Shown piece by piece: positions 1-9,825 of a stretch of 64,000 bases of DNA. The stretch comes from Emmonsiellopsis sp. PD_33. Its lineage: Eukaryota; Ascomycota; Eurotiomycetes; Onygenales; Ajellomycetaceae. Position numbers and translations under genes: made by a program. The notes beneath the pieces were generated by a model. That model did no database searches. It was not told where the DNA came from and saw nothing but the letters and a program-made list of their open reading frames with translations. The stretch is from NCBI GenBank assembly GCA_032988165.1, contig JANTQF010000027.1:62001-126000 (forward strand). Direction: 5' to 3'. Within the stretch, counting starts at the first letter, position 1. The number at the start of each line of letters is the position of its first letter.

Positions 1-210
1 ATGCGGCCTAGCGGGCCATTGGAGGCTGGAGCTCAACAAAAAAGCCGCTTGCTGACTACAACATCGTGCTATCTGGGACTTCATTTTCTCGCCGGCCTCC
101 TCCATCCCCAACGTCCTGTGCTGCTCCTCGTTCCTGGGACCTGTCCTCGTTCTCTTCTGTCTGTGACTGTGGGCACTCAATTGCCCCATTTCCCCCCTTT
201 CACACATAAA

Positions 211-1877
211 ATGGCTGCTGCCGTCATGTCGCGGTCGGTGGGATGCCGCTCTCTCCTCAACAAGAGCGCATCCAGTCTACGGGAGACCCGGAATGTCTAT
301 CGACTACGAGATGCCCTTCGGTATGTCGGGTGTCGCAGTCCACCCTGTGCCATTGGGATGTATGCTAACTAGTTAATTGCCTGCCAGACCACAGCTACCC
401 TCATATGCCGCCCTCGCCAGATACTATGCCTCCAAATGTAAGCGGCCTGTCGCGCAATTCGAATCTTGGGATCGCTAGAAATAGTCAAACAATTGACATA
501 CTGATATGCTATTCTGTGTTTTAGCTTATCCCCCACACACCATCATTAGCATGCCTGCCCTATCGCCGACGATGACCGCCGGAAACATCGGTGCGTGGCA
601 CAAGAAAGCCGGAGATACCCTCGCGCCAGGTGATGTGCTGGTTGAGATCGAGACGGACAAGGCCCAAATGGACTTTGAATTCCAAGAGGAGGGTGTTCTG
701 GCCAAGGTCCTGAAGGATGCTGGTGAGAAGGACGTTGCTGTGGGTAATGTGAGTAGGCCTAAGTATCCATTGCGGGCGGATTTGGATTCTGACATTTTTA
801 CAGCCAATCGCAGTCATGGTGGAAGAAGGAGCCGATGTCACAGCTTTCGAATCATTCTCACTCGAGGACGCCGGTGGAGATAAGGCCGGGGCCGCAGAGA
901 AGGACACCCCCAAGCCAAAAGAGGCCGAACCCGCCCCGACCCCTGCCGAGGAACCCACGCCCGTACCTGAGGAGACCGAAGCAAGCGGAGAGAGACTCCA
1001 AGCAACTCTTGACAGAGAGTTTATTGCTCCAGCTGTCAAGGCGTTGGCTTTGGAGAAGGGCGTTCCTCTCAAGAGCATCCAGGGCACCGGCCCTGGCGGA
1101 CGGGTGACGAAGCAGGATGTTGAGAAATACCAACCCAGTGCCTCTGCAGCTGGTGTTGCCGGCCCCGCCTACGAAGACATCCCCGCCACTTCCATGCGCA
1201 AGACCATTGCCAACCGCCTTCTTCAGTCGTGGCAGCAGAACCCCCACTACTTCGTATCGGCAACCCTTTCTGTAAGCAAGCTGCTCAAGCTCCGGGAGGC
1301 TCTCAACGCCTCTTCCGAGGGCAAATACAAGCTCTCGGTCAACGACTTCCTTATCAAAGCTTGTGCCATCGCCTTGCAGAAGGTACCGGCCGTGAACTCG
1401 TCGTGGCTTGAGGAGAATGGACAGGTTGTCGTTCGCCAGAGCAAGTCGGCGGACATCAGCGTGGCCGTGGCCACCCCAGTCGGCCTCATCACGCCAATTG
1501 TGAAGAACGCAGAGACTCTCGGCCTCTCCAGCATCTCCAACCAGGTCAAGGATCTCGGCAAGCGCGCCCGTGACAACAAGCTGAAGCCGGAGGAGTACAT
1601 TGGTGGAACTTTCACCATCAGCAACTTGGGCATGAACCCAGCCGTCGAGCGATTTACCGCGGTCGTCAACCCTCCCCAGGCTGGTATCCTCGCCGTTGGC
1701 ACGACGAAGAAGGTTGCCGTTCCTGTTGAGAGTGAGGAGGGTACATCTGTCAAATGGGATGACCAGATTATTGTCACTGCCAGCTTCGACCACAAGGTTG
1801 TCGATGGCGCGGTTGGCGCTGAATGGATCAAGGAACTGAAGAAGGTGGTCGAGAACCCGCTCCAATTCCTCCTCTAG
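211..1877 (+). CDS. Dihydrolipoamide acetyltransferase, E2 of mitochondrial pyruvate dehydrogenase
   Basis: This is the E2 core subunit of the pyruvate dehydrogenase complex in the mitochondrial matrix; it passes the acetyl group from lipoamide to CoA. I read four exons, 211-320, 388-437, 525-748 and 804-1877, all with GT...AG introns and consistent phases, giving about 485 residues, normal for the family. Residues 1-53 are basic and Ser/Ala-rich, as in a mitochondrial presequence. The lipoyl domain follows, with the lipoylated lysine in ETDKAQM near residue 99. A Pro/Glu/Ala-rich linker leads to the E1/E3-binding domain (GTGPGGRVTKQDVEKY) and the acyltransferase domain, which ends in the catalytic DHKVVDGA motif near residue 457 and a QFLL C-terminus. 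The ATG at 211 follows a pyrimidine-rich leader. The two upstream in-frame ATGs (positions 1 and 199 region) are not needed. The yeast counterpart is LAT1. Confidence 0.95.
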
Positions 1878-2833
1878 ATCAACCAGTCTCCGTCCTCTCT
1901 TATTCCCCCAAATTGTTTTAATCTAGAGCTTGGCTAGCGAGCGAGCAGTTGAACGGTACGGAAAAGGGATGGCATAGCATACATACCCCCGATTATTCCT
2001 GACATTGTACTAAAACCCATCCGCGACAGTATTTTCCACATCCCCCCTTTTGTTTTCCCTCTTCGAACTTGGCCCTTTTTCTTATGTTTTGTTCCATTTT
2101 TGTGCAATAGTATAAGCGATATTCTAGCAAAACGATGCTTCTTCATTTACTATCTACTTACGGAGTATATTGTCATAGTTCAACTATATCTTTTCCTCTT
2201 ACTCCGTCCTCTTCAATATCTACCAATGGCTCCAGAAGCTAACTGCTGCCACCAACTGCTCCTCTGTGCAAGTGCAACAGCTACGAATCCCACCGCCATC
2301 CACCTCATCATCATCATTATTATCATTATCATCACATCCATCCTTCCAGCCCCCCTGCCCTGGAAACAACGATCGTTACCCACACGCCCCACAGCCAGTG
2401 CCCCGATGACATAATGCGCACATGACTGCGGGCAATAGCGCGGGCGGTGCGTGCACAGAACGGCGATGACATCATCGATGGGGCCACGCAGAATCATGGA
2501 AAGTTGACCTGACAATGGATAAATAGCTGGGTTGGCCAGCCATTCTATTCTGTGAGGATAGTTCATCTACATTTCTACATTTACCTGACTTCTACAATAT
2601 CTTATATCTCTATCTCTTAGTATAGGTATATAGGTCTCATCCCCTCCCCGTGATACACTCCATACATCTAACAAAGTCCCCAGCTGTTTCACATACTATC
2701 TACTGTATCAACCTCCCTAACCTACCTCTCTGCCTCCATCAACGCCTCTCATCAAATCTCCCCGGTCTGCAAAGAGAAATAAACAACCCCCAATCCCCCC
2801 AACTATCCAACAGCCCTGGATACCAAACCGAAA
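1878..2833. other. Intergenic: E2 3' end and OM14-like promoter
   Basis: No gene is seen. Positions 2305-2333 hold an imperfect ATC/ATT trinucleotide microsatellite. About 2640-2830 is strongly pyrimidine-rich, as expected for the leader of the gene starting at 2834. A TGACATCA box lies near 2466 and could bind a bZIP factor, but this is unsupported beyond the match. Confidence 0.5.
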
Positions 2834-3619
2834 ATGTCATATGCCGAAGCCGCTTCGCTCGGCGCTCAGCAGTCGCCTAAAGAGGTACGTCATTTCCCAT
2901 TCCATCGCCCTTGTGCCAGGACCATGAAGCTGACAGACAAACCCATCTAGGCGTAAGTCACCCATCCACACACCCCCCATCCCTCCCCCCCTTGCCGAAT
3001 CACCCATCACAGCAAACCACTAACAGCAAAACCCAGCCGCGCCCCCCAACCCCGCCAAGTAACCGTCGCCGACTCCCCGACCACAACCTCCTCCCTCGTC
3101 GACGTCGACTCCCCGCACGTCGCCTCCGTCCCCCCCGACTTCGAATCGCAAGAGATAAAAACCACCACGCAAGCCGAGCGCATCTCGCGCGAGGACGCCG
3201 AGGAAGCAGAAAAGCGGCTCAAAGAAGGCGAAGCGGCGGTGCGCAACGCTGCCAACGCGGCTGCTAGACGAGGGAAGAAAGGGGCAAGCAGTGCCAAGGC
3301 GCGGTTGAGGAGGAATAAGACGAATCCCGTTGTGGTGGGGAATGCGTTGTTGATTGCGGCGGCGGGTGCGGGTTTGGGGTTTGGCGCGTGGCAGAAGCAT
3401 GTTCAGGGGGCGTTGACGTGGAGGCTTATTGGGTTGTGGTCTGGGGCGGTGGGAGCGGTGGGGGTGGTGGATTATTGGGTTAGCAAGTGAGTGTTTCTTC
3501 CTTTTTTTTTCTTTCTTTCTTGCTGTCCGGAGGGATGATGGGGGTTGTAGGAGTTAGGATAAATGCTGACTTGAACTGTGTGTAGATGGCTGTTCCAGAA
3601 TAAGTATCCGCCTGAGTAG
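2834..3619 (+). CDS. OM14-like mitochondrial outer-membrane protein
   Basis: This is a small fungal protein resembling OM14, the yeast mitochondrial outer-membrane protein linked to import and ribosome docking. Best reading: exons 2834-2884, 2951-2952, 3037-3486 and 3586-3619, about 178 residues. The N-terminal half is acidic/polar and contains SSLVDVDSPHVASVPPDF. A basic Ala/Lys/Arg stretch follows, then a C-terminal region with two or three hydrophobic segments (NPVVVGNALLIAAAGAGLGF, LTWRLIGLWSGAVGAVGVV) and the tail WLFQNKYPPE, the pattern of the OM14 C-terminal family. The odd point is the second exon: a 2-base exon (GC) between a TAG acceptor and a GTAAGT donor is needed to keep frame. 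The only other way to hold the frame uses a poor GTCGCC donor inside exon 1. The family call is from recognition of the C-terminal pattern. Confidence 0.8.
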
Positions 3620-4488
3620 ATGGTTGGGGAAATCTCATCTCTGATCATCGCTCCCGCCTTCGTTGCGTTGGATGCTGTCTGTATTGATCATTTTGCTATG
3701 TTCTATCTCGGAGTTGCTGGTTTGGCAGTTTTGGATTCCTTTTTTTTTCTCCTCCTTGACACGATATGAATGGGTATGCTGGTACATTCTCTGTGTTTCG
3801 TCATTCGCATGGGCGCGTACAATGTTTCTCCTCCTGTTCTCAACGGAATGTGGGTATGTCAAATCCTGTCTTTCGCGGCTGATATGTGCGTGGATGATTG
3901 GATATTTGGAGTCCTGTTTCTCTTGCTGTATTGCCAGCGTAATATAAATGTATGAAAATAATCAGCTGCATTGTGCCATTGAATCTCTGCCGTGGATATC
4001 CACCCCTATTCCTGTCATGGTCAGCCCCTGGCTAGGGAAATCCCATGCTGGTAGTTTGGCGGTGGCAAAGTCGTCTTTGGGGGCGGGTTGATATGGATAT
4101 TTGATAGTCAAACTGAATATCAGATCCTTGTTGTCCGGTATGATAGGAGTAGGCGGCGGGTTCAGTCGAGAGAACTCGCTGGTTCAGAAAATACGAAATA
4201 AATATTTATGCCAGGCCAAAGGCGGTGAGCGGCGTCAGAATAATTCCGGGCCAATCGCTGATGATGCAAGTGGACAGTTTGCACCGCATATATCTACACG
4301 AACTGATTGAACTGACTCTACAGCACACCGCTGTTATTTCTACTACTGACTGCTTGGAGACATACCGATTAGCCTGGCGATAGTATTCCGGCCAGTCTAC
4401 GATCTTATTCCCCATACACCCTACCCAATATCCATCGCATCGCATCGCCCCCAGAGCTCCGGAGCCGCATTTCCACGAATTCACAGCC
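3620..4488. other. Intergenic, nothing recognised
   Basis: This is the 3' flank of the OM14-like gene and the promoter of the SNARE gene. Short open frames on both strands lack family resemblance and coding character. The sequence just before 4489 is a typical leader. Confidence 0.5.
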
Positions 4489-5447
4489 ATGGTCCGTACT
4501 TTTACTCTCCTCCCAGCAGCCATCTTTTTGTCCGTGATTAAATCTAATACATCCCAGAACTCCCTCTTCAACGCGGCGTTGAAGCAGTCCTCTGCTTTGC
4601 GCCGTGACCTCGACTCCTTCGCCGAAGCCCCCACAACCACCTCCCCCGCCGTCCAAGGTGTGCAATTTTGCCCCAGCCATAGCCATAACTCTCCGGATTA
4701 CATACTTTACAAACCCATATACTAACCCCATCCAACAACCAGGCCAAATATCCGCCTCCCTCACCTCCTTTTCCCGCACAATAGACGACTACTCCTCCCT
4801 CTCGAAACAAGAACTCATCCCCGCAAAGCAAGAGCTGGCCTTTGAGCGGCTAAAGAACTTCCGATCCGAACTCGCAGACTACAGACAGCTCTTCGACCGG
4901 TTACGAAAAGAGCGCGAGGACGCGGTACGTCTCACACCACCCCATCCCCCCAGCTATCCAAACTAACCAAAAACCCCAGCAATCAACCTCAAACCGCAAC
5001 GAACTCCTCGGCCGCCGCCCCCACCACACCGCCACCCCAGAAAACCCCTACGCGCAATCCACCCTCCCGCAATCCTCGCCCTTCGCCCCGCGCTCCGCGC
5101 CCCCTCCAAGCAGTAGCAGTGGAGGCGGGATGGGCTTCAGCGGCGGTGCCGCAGACTACACGCGCGAATCGCACGCGCTGCGCGAACAATCCTTCTTCGC
5201 CAGCAGCAACACGCAGCTGGACGAATTCCTCGACCGCGGACGCGCGGTGCTGGGCGATCTGGGACAGCAGCGGGAGATTCTCAAGGGGACGCAGCGGCGG
5301 TTGTATTCTGTTGCGAATACGTTGGGGGTTAGTGGGGAGACGATACGGAGGGTGGAGAGGAGGGCGAGGCAGGATAAGTGGATTTTTTGGGTCGGGGTTG
5401 TGGTGTTTTTTGCGTTTTGTTGGGGGGTGTTGCATTTTTTGGGGTGA
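4489..5447 (+). CDS. bos1: Bos1-type Qb-SNARE, ER-Golgi transport
   Basis: This v-SNARE is used in vesicle fusion between ER and Golgi, with Sed5, Bet1 and Ykt6/Sec22 as known partners of the family. Exons are 4489-4491, 4558-4657, 4743-4924 and 4980-5447, about 250 residues. The mature protein reads MNSLFNAALKQSSALRRDL, matching the family start. It has an N-terminal helical region, a Pro/Ser-rich linker with ENPYAQSTLP, a SNARE helix (about 170-225) ending RRARQDKW, and a single C-terminal membrane anchor (IFWVGVVVFFAFCWGVLHFL). The first exon would be the start codon alone, followed by an intron with an unusual GTCCGT donor. If that intron is retained the frame stays open, adding about 22 hydrophobic residues. 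I prefer the spliced form because it restores the family N-terminus. Confidence 0.9.
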
Positions 5448-6294
5448 GGGGTGGTTTAGGTTTTAGGTATGGTTGTTTTGAGTATCGGGCTGTCTATGTA
5501 TGTGTCGTGTGTGTTTTATGGATGTTTAATTCAGCGGACGGAGTAATTCCATTTTTGTTTCTCTCATGACTTGACGTCAATGAGCAGAAATTTGAGCTAT
5601 GTTCTCTCCCTCATCTCTCACATGTGGCAGGTACCTCAGCGGATTCCGCCGACTATGTAACCTAAAGAGTTAAGAGGAAGTTGGACAAGGCTAACGGTGA
5701 ACCAGAGAGGTAATGATTAGGGCATCAATTTTAATATATCCCCAATGCCGTGGTTATATTTTATTTCCCATCCCCCTTTCCACCCCCTTATCGTCTTGAC
5801 TACTATCCCGCGGGAACCGCAGGCCATTTAGCCCTGAAAGCCCCTTGAGTGTAGATGATTGAACTCTGCATCATTATCTGGCACTGGGAATACCGTATAT
5901 ATACTAATATATATCGGTTGACTAGATAGGAGAAGGGGTATTTTTGTGGAGGAAACCAGCCACAAGCTGGAGCCATCCCAGTGGGATGTATATGACAGGG
6001 ATGAACTTCGTGGATGAGCACACGAATTGAGATAAAATCTAAATAAAAATGTCACTGTTATGTGTCTTTGCGTAACAATTTAATCTTTTGTGATAACATG
6101 GTAGCAAGTCAATGAAGGTGACGAACATGGGATTGAAGGTAGTGTGGAATAAATTCAGCCCGCTGTGTAGAGAAGAATCCAAGCAGAGCAGCGATTCGGC
6201 TTCTCCTAGAACATCAGTGAAGATTCAGCAGCTCCCATAGCAACTATCCAGACAGTCATTGGCTGGATGGAGCCCATGGCTATATTTTCACACC
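5448..6294. other. Intergenic, nothing gene-like
   Basis: This is the 3' flank of bos1 followed by AT-rich sequence. TTGACGTCAA, a perfect CRE-type palindrome, lies at 5571-5580 downstream of the gene; whether it is used is unknown. No ORF with family resemblance is seen. Confidence 0.45.
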
Positions 6295-7150
6295 ATGAAG
6301 TTGGACCTTCTTCTCTTCCTCGTTTGCGTCTGAATCATTACATCACCTTCAGCAGCTGTGCGTGCGACGCCAGATACACCAGCAACGATAGATATACCTC
6401 GTCGCGACTCGTCCAGCCCTCAAACATCCCAGAGGGATACAGCGCAAATGATACCATTATCTGCGTCTACCCCATGAGCGGGCAATACAGCTTCCTCTTG
6501 CGATTGCTCTACTATGCTTCTCTCGTGTTTGCGATCCTCGGTCGATACCAACGATGGCTGGCCATGGGCGCTCTTGCATCCGCCCTGTCCTATGCCGGTT
6601 CGACTGCAATTCATGCCATGGCACTCATTACGTCGAGAAGGCCAGTCTTCGACCCCGATATCCTAGCGGCAAGGGCTGTTCTGAGCACCGGGTGTCTCGC
6701 GTTTGCTGCACTAGCCCACTGGTCCTGCGGATTGCGGGAATCTGGGGCAATATAATACTCTTCCAGTACATCTGCGAAGCCAAATTCAAGGTGCATAAGA
6801 AGAACCTCGTGGTGGTAATGATAGTTTATTCGTGGATGATCCTCGACTTGCTCCTTGATCTGTCCACGCCTCCAGTGTTCATTGCCAAAATCGTCGCCAA
6901 CGAGCTGAATTTGATGATAACCAAACTCCCAAATCAGGAAGGCATAGCTTCAGTTGGGTAGTGGGCCCCGGTGGTCGCGGCGAGTTTGGTAATCCTTGCA
7001 TCTCTCATCAAAAAGGGGTTGGAGATGCAAGGTGCCGGGAAATTCCCGAAAGATATCCCGCCAGAGTTTGTGGAACAGCACGGCTGGCCGTCAAGAAACA
7101 CGAAGATCAGGAGTCTAGCACTACTAAGCTCCAACACCGGGGCTCGCTAA
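6295..7150 (+). pseudogene. Broken gene for a secreted/multi-spanning fungal membrane protein
   Basis: Three reading frames carry successive parts of one protein. ATG at 6295 starts a signal-peptide-like MKLDLLLFLVCV, which hits TGA. Another frame then reads ACDARYTSN...NDTIICVYPMSGQYSFLLRLLYYASLVFAILGR...HWSCGLR (to about 6735), with several hydrophobic segments. After a further shift the text continues NIILFQYICEAKFKVHKK...IVYSWMILDLLLDL...NELNLMITKLPNQEGIASVG to TAG at 6959. It then goes on in the same frame as WAPVVAASLVILASLIKKGLEM to TAA at 7148. I recognise this as a fungus-specific family of uncharacterised membrane proteins. A Cys-rich middle part expected from the family is missing, so there is an internal deletion as well as frameshifts and a nonsense codon. 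No intron set restores it. Function unknown. Confidence 0.65.
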
Positions 7151-7493
7151 AAGTGCCTGCAAGGCTGCATCCAAGGCCTCCATCTGGTTGAGTTCTTCTG
7201 CATTGACGGAATAATTGGCGGCCATTAGCAATGGTTGTTTCGATCCCGACGTCGACAGCGAGAGAATACTTCGGCCCTGCCCCGATTGATCTTGGATTCT
7301 GCTCGAAACTGCCCTTGTTGGGTGGCAACTCCAGCCATCAGAATGGTAGGAACGAACCGGGCGAAACAAAACATCTTCGCATCTCGATCAGCATGTCTCC
7401 ATGTGTAAGATAGATTCTCATCCATACGTTATTTTTGTCTTTCTCTCGTTAATAATACCCATATGAGCACATATATTCCTACCTTCATTAGCA
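7151..7493. other. Gap between pseudogene and kinase-like gene
   Basis: AT-rich short intergenic segment, presumably the promoter of the gene at 7494. No feature recognised. Confidence 0.4.
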
Positions 7494-8564
7494 ATGGACC
7501 CAAAAAAGGACCCGAGAAACCCCATTAACTCCCTGACCCTGCCGATCAAACCGGTGCTGGCTCAAAATGTCATCGTTGAAAGCTTTCTCCTTTACAGTAA
7601 AGAACTGTATTTGAGTTTCATACACCGGCGGGTTCGATACGTTATCAAGCTTCCACGAGATAGAGACGACCATGGACTCGAGCGCCAGATACTTGGAGCA
7701 CGGGCTTATCTAGCAAGATGTAATAGTTGGGGTAATCCCAACCCGGAACAGGCTGACAGACTCCTCCAATATCTGATCCACCACACATGGAGGGTGCTCT
7801 ACCCGACCGTGATTGGTTCACAGTTTGTTCCAAGGCTGGAACGGGCCGCGACGCTCGAGGATATGCTTCATATCCCTACTATCGCTGCCGCGGGTATTTA
7901 TTCACCAGAAGCCGGGAAGGTCATCTTACGGAGAGCACTAGGCCAGGACTTAGAACGACGGTTCGCCACCAATTTCGTAGATTGGAGCAGGAATTTGCGT
8001 CCCAAGCATCGAGCTATCAAGCATATCCCGGCCGGCGAGATAGCAGTTGCCGAAAACCCAGGATCTCTCTTTTTCTGCGAGGTCAGATGGAGGGGGGAGA
8101 AAGCGTTATTTCAATCTGGACACCACATAGAGGATTTCTCCAATGCCTGCGACCTGTACCTGTACCTGGAGGAAAAGGCAGCACGGCCGAGAACATCGCC
8201 ACAGCTATTCCCTCCAAAGCTACCGCGACTTCTTGGGATAGTCGAATCGCGAGACAAAGTGGCTGGCTTCCTGCTCCAACACATCGACGGCTACAGCATG
8301 ACAGACCTCCAAGGCCTAGAGAAAAGGCGAGGTTTTCAACGATGGCATCTGTCAAGCCAAGTGAGAAGCACGGTGGACTTCCTCCATGATCATGGTATGT
8401 TATGGGGGGCCAATGACCTGTATGAGGTCTGGATTGACGCCAAGATGGAAAATGCATGGCTGATGAATTGGCGAGGCCGGCGCATGGCAGCACCAGCTAC
8501 GAAAGAACTCGACCGGGCGAGGCTGAAGGAGGTTGATGATGCGCTTCATTTGGACTCAAATTGA
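7494..8564 (+). CDS. Kinase-like fold protein, probably catalytically dead
   Basis: Single-exon gene of 356 residues. The C-terminal half resembles fungal protein-kinase-like proteins: a hinge-like segment (KVAGFLLQHIDGYSMTDL), a helix like the one before the catalytic loop (VRSTVDFLHDHGMLWG) and a position equivalent to the metal-binding loop (NAWLMNWRG). In active relatives these read roughly WGDxKxxNVLID and DFGG. Here they read WGANDLYEVWID and NWRG, so the catalytic Asp, Asn and DFG Asp are all absent. The N-terminal 180 residues (SFIHRRVRYVIKLPRDRDDHG and so on) are not recognised. The ORF is intact, so it is either a pseudokinase or a gene in early decay beside the pseudogene to its left. 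The family assignment is by motif shape only. Confidence 0.6.
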   Translation: MDPKKDPRNPINSLTLPIKPVLAQNVIVESFLLYSKELYLSFIHRRVRYVIKLPRDRDDHGLERQILGARAYLARCNSWGNPNPEQADRLLQYLIHHTWRVLYPTVIGSQFVPRLERAATLEDMLHIPTIAAAGIYSPEAGKVILRRALGQDLERRFATNFVDWSRNLRPKHRAIKHIPAGEIAVAENPGSLFFCEVRWRGEKALFQSGHHIEDFSNACDLYLYLEEKAARPRTSPQLFPPKLPRLLGIVESRDKVAGFLLQHIDGYSMTDLQGLEKRRGFQRWHLSSQVRSTVDFLHDHGMLWGANDLYEVWIDAKMENAWLMNWRGRRMAAPATKELDRARLKEVDDALHLDSN

Positions 8565-8890
8565 TTCTAGAGGCGTGGGATAGTCAATGGTTCTTTATTC
8601 GGCCTTGCTGTGTTTCTGTTAGTCCTTCGTTGAGCGATTGGTTGTGGGTGGTATTCTTAGATAGTACTAACTAGTTATAGACTTGCACAGGGAGAAGGAA
8701 ATATAGAAATAAGAGACTGTCCATGGCGTCATGAACTAATTGAACTGATCCTCGCCGCCGTCATCATTCATGTCGATGTCATGGTCAACTATCAAAAAGT
8801 CATCCGAAGTCTCCCGTTGTAGAATTGCCGAAGTCCCCGGTCCCGTGACCAGCGCTTCACCGAGCGATTCCCGAAACGGAAACGCAGAGC
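8565..8890. other. Intergenic left of the inverted-repeat element
   Basis: This is the 3' flank of the kinase-like gene. Removing the element and one target copy joins 8881-8899 directly to 9688 onwards, so part of this stretch belonged to the original malate dehydrogenase promoter. Confidence 0.5.
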
Positions 8891-8899
8891 CGCATCCCC

Positions 8900-9047
8900 G
8901 GGTTTGGCTAAATCCACAGCACGTTTACACTATTCTCACATAATTTTTCCGCGCTAAACCCAATTGGGAAAATTAAGCGGTCTATTCTCACATAATGGCC
9001 GTGGCGCTAAGCCTAATTGAGAAATATAGGTCTATTTCCACACTCCC
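8900..9047 (+). repeat. Left terminal inverted repeat
   Basis: Inverted partner of 9531-9678. It contains two about 50-bp degenerate direct repeats, each beginning TATTCTCACATAAT (8931 and 8983), and a third partial start at 9033 (TATTTCCACAC). Confidence 0.85.
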
Positions 9048-9530
9048 ATAGGGGGGGAGGGGAAGGGAGATTTTCAACATATATTGCTGGCATCTTCTTT
9101 AATTAATCTCTCTGTAGATAAGAAAAGATAGGGATAGTGCTATGGACAGGCAAAAAATAGAGGAAAACACATGTAGGCGATTGTAAGATATCAAATATTA
9201 AGGGGAATATTGAAAAACAAAGGAAATGGGGGGGGGGGAGCTGCGGTGGTGCAGGGCGTTCTTCCGTAGGGGGGGTAGGGGTGGAATTGATTCCAATGAC
9301 TTCCACAACGCGTTCCACAACAGTGGGAGTGGTGGTAGGAATTCCATCATTTTCGGGGTCAGAATCACCCAAATTGCTAGGGGCACTGAAGAATTTGATA
9401 TCGCTGCTTCCATCCATGATAAAGATAAGGTGAAATAACATTTGTGGTGGTTCAATTGATTCAATTTGCAGAGGGTAGAGGACAACGTTGCGAGTTGGCG
9501 CGCAGGAGTTATTCTACCTATGACTAAGCA

Positions 9531-9678
9531 GGGAGTGTGGAAATAGACCTATATTTCTCAATTAGGCTTAGTGCCACGGCCATTATGTGAGAATAGACCG
9601 CTTAATTTTCCCGATTAGGACTAGCGCGAGGAAATTATGTGAGAATAGACTAAACGTGCTGTGGATTTAGCCAAACCC
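9531..9678 (-). repeat. Right terminal inverted repeat
   Basis: Reverse complement of the left arm, with scattered single-base differences mostly in the outer 60 bases. It keeps the same internal direct-repeat units. Confidence 0.85.
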
Positions 9679-9825
9679 CGCATCCCCGTCCAGCTTCGTT
9701 TTTCTTCTTTTCTCTCGCCAACGTCAACCTCATTTCTCCCCATCATCCCCAGCCCAGTTGCCCGCTGCTCCCCCCGCTGCCGCTTCGTTTCCTGTTTGAT
9801 ACCCTGTATTGCATCTCCCGCCATC

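Larger units (their letters stand above)
8900..9678. mobile_element. 779-bp MULE-like MITE with 148-bp terminal inverted repeats
   Basis: The two ends are near-perfect inverted copies, 8900-9047 and 9531-9678, starting GGGTTTGGCTAAATCCAC. They are flanked by the direct repeat CGCATCCCC at 8891-8899 and 9679-9687; the exact boundary can slide by a base or so. Long inverted repeats plus a 9-bp duplication fit Mutator-like elements; a hAT origin (8 bp) is the main alternative. The 480-bp centre holds no transposase; its open frames are short and low-complexity (G-rich/C-rich). It is therefore a non-autonomous copy. Arms differ by only a handful of bases, so insertion looks recent. The right end lies 147 bp before the malate dehydrogenase ATG. 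Confidence 0.85.

Noticed and set aside
560..1087. Long antisense frames over the E2 linker
   Set aside because: Shadow of the Pro/Ala-rich linker.
858..1865. 335-codon open frame antisense to the E2 gene
   Set aside because: It mirrors a strongly biased coding strand; composition is that of a reverse complement and no family is recognisable.
9103..9441. Open frames inside the inverted-repeat element as a possible transposase
   Set aside because: Short, low-complexity, with no catalytic motifs; the element is better seen as non-autonomous.
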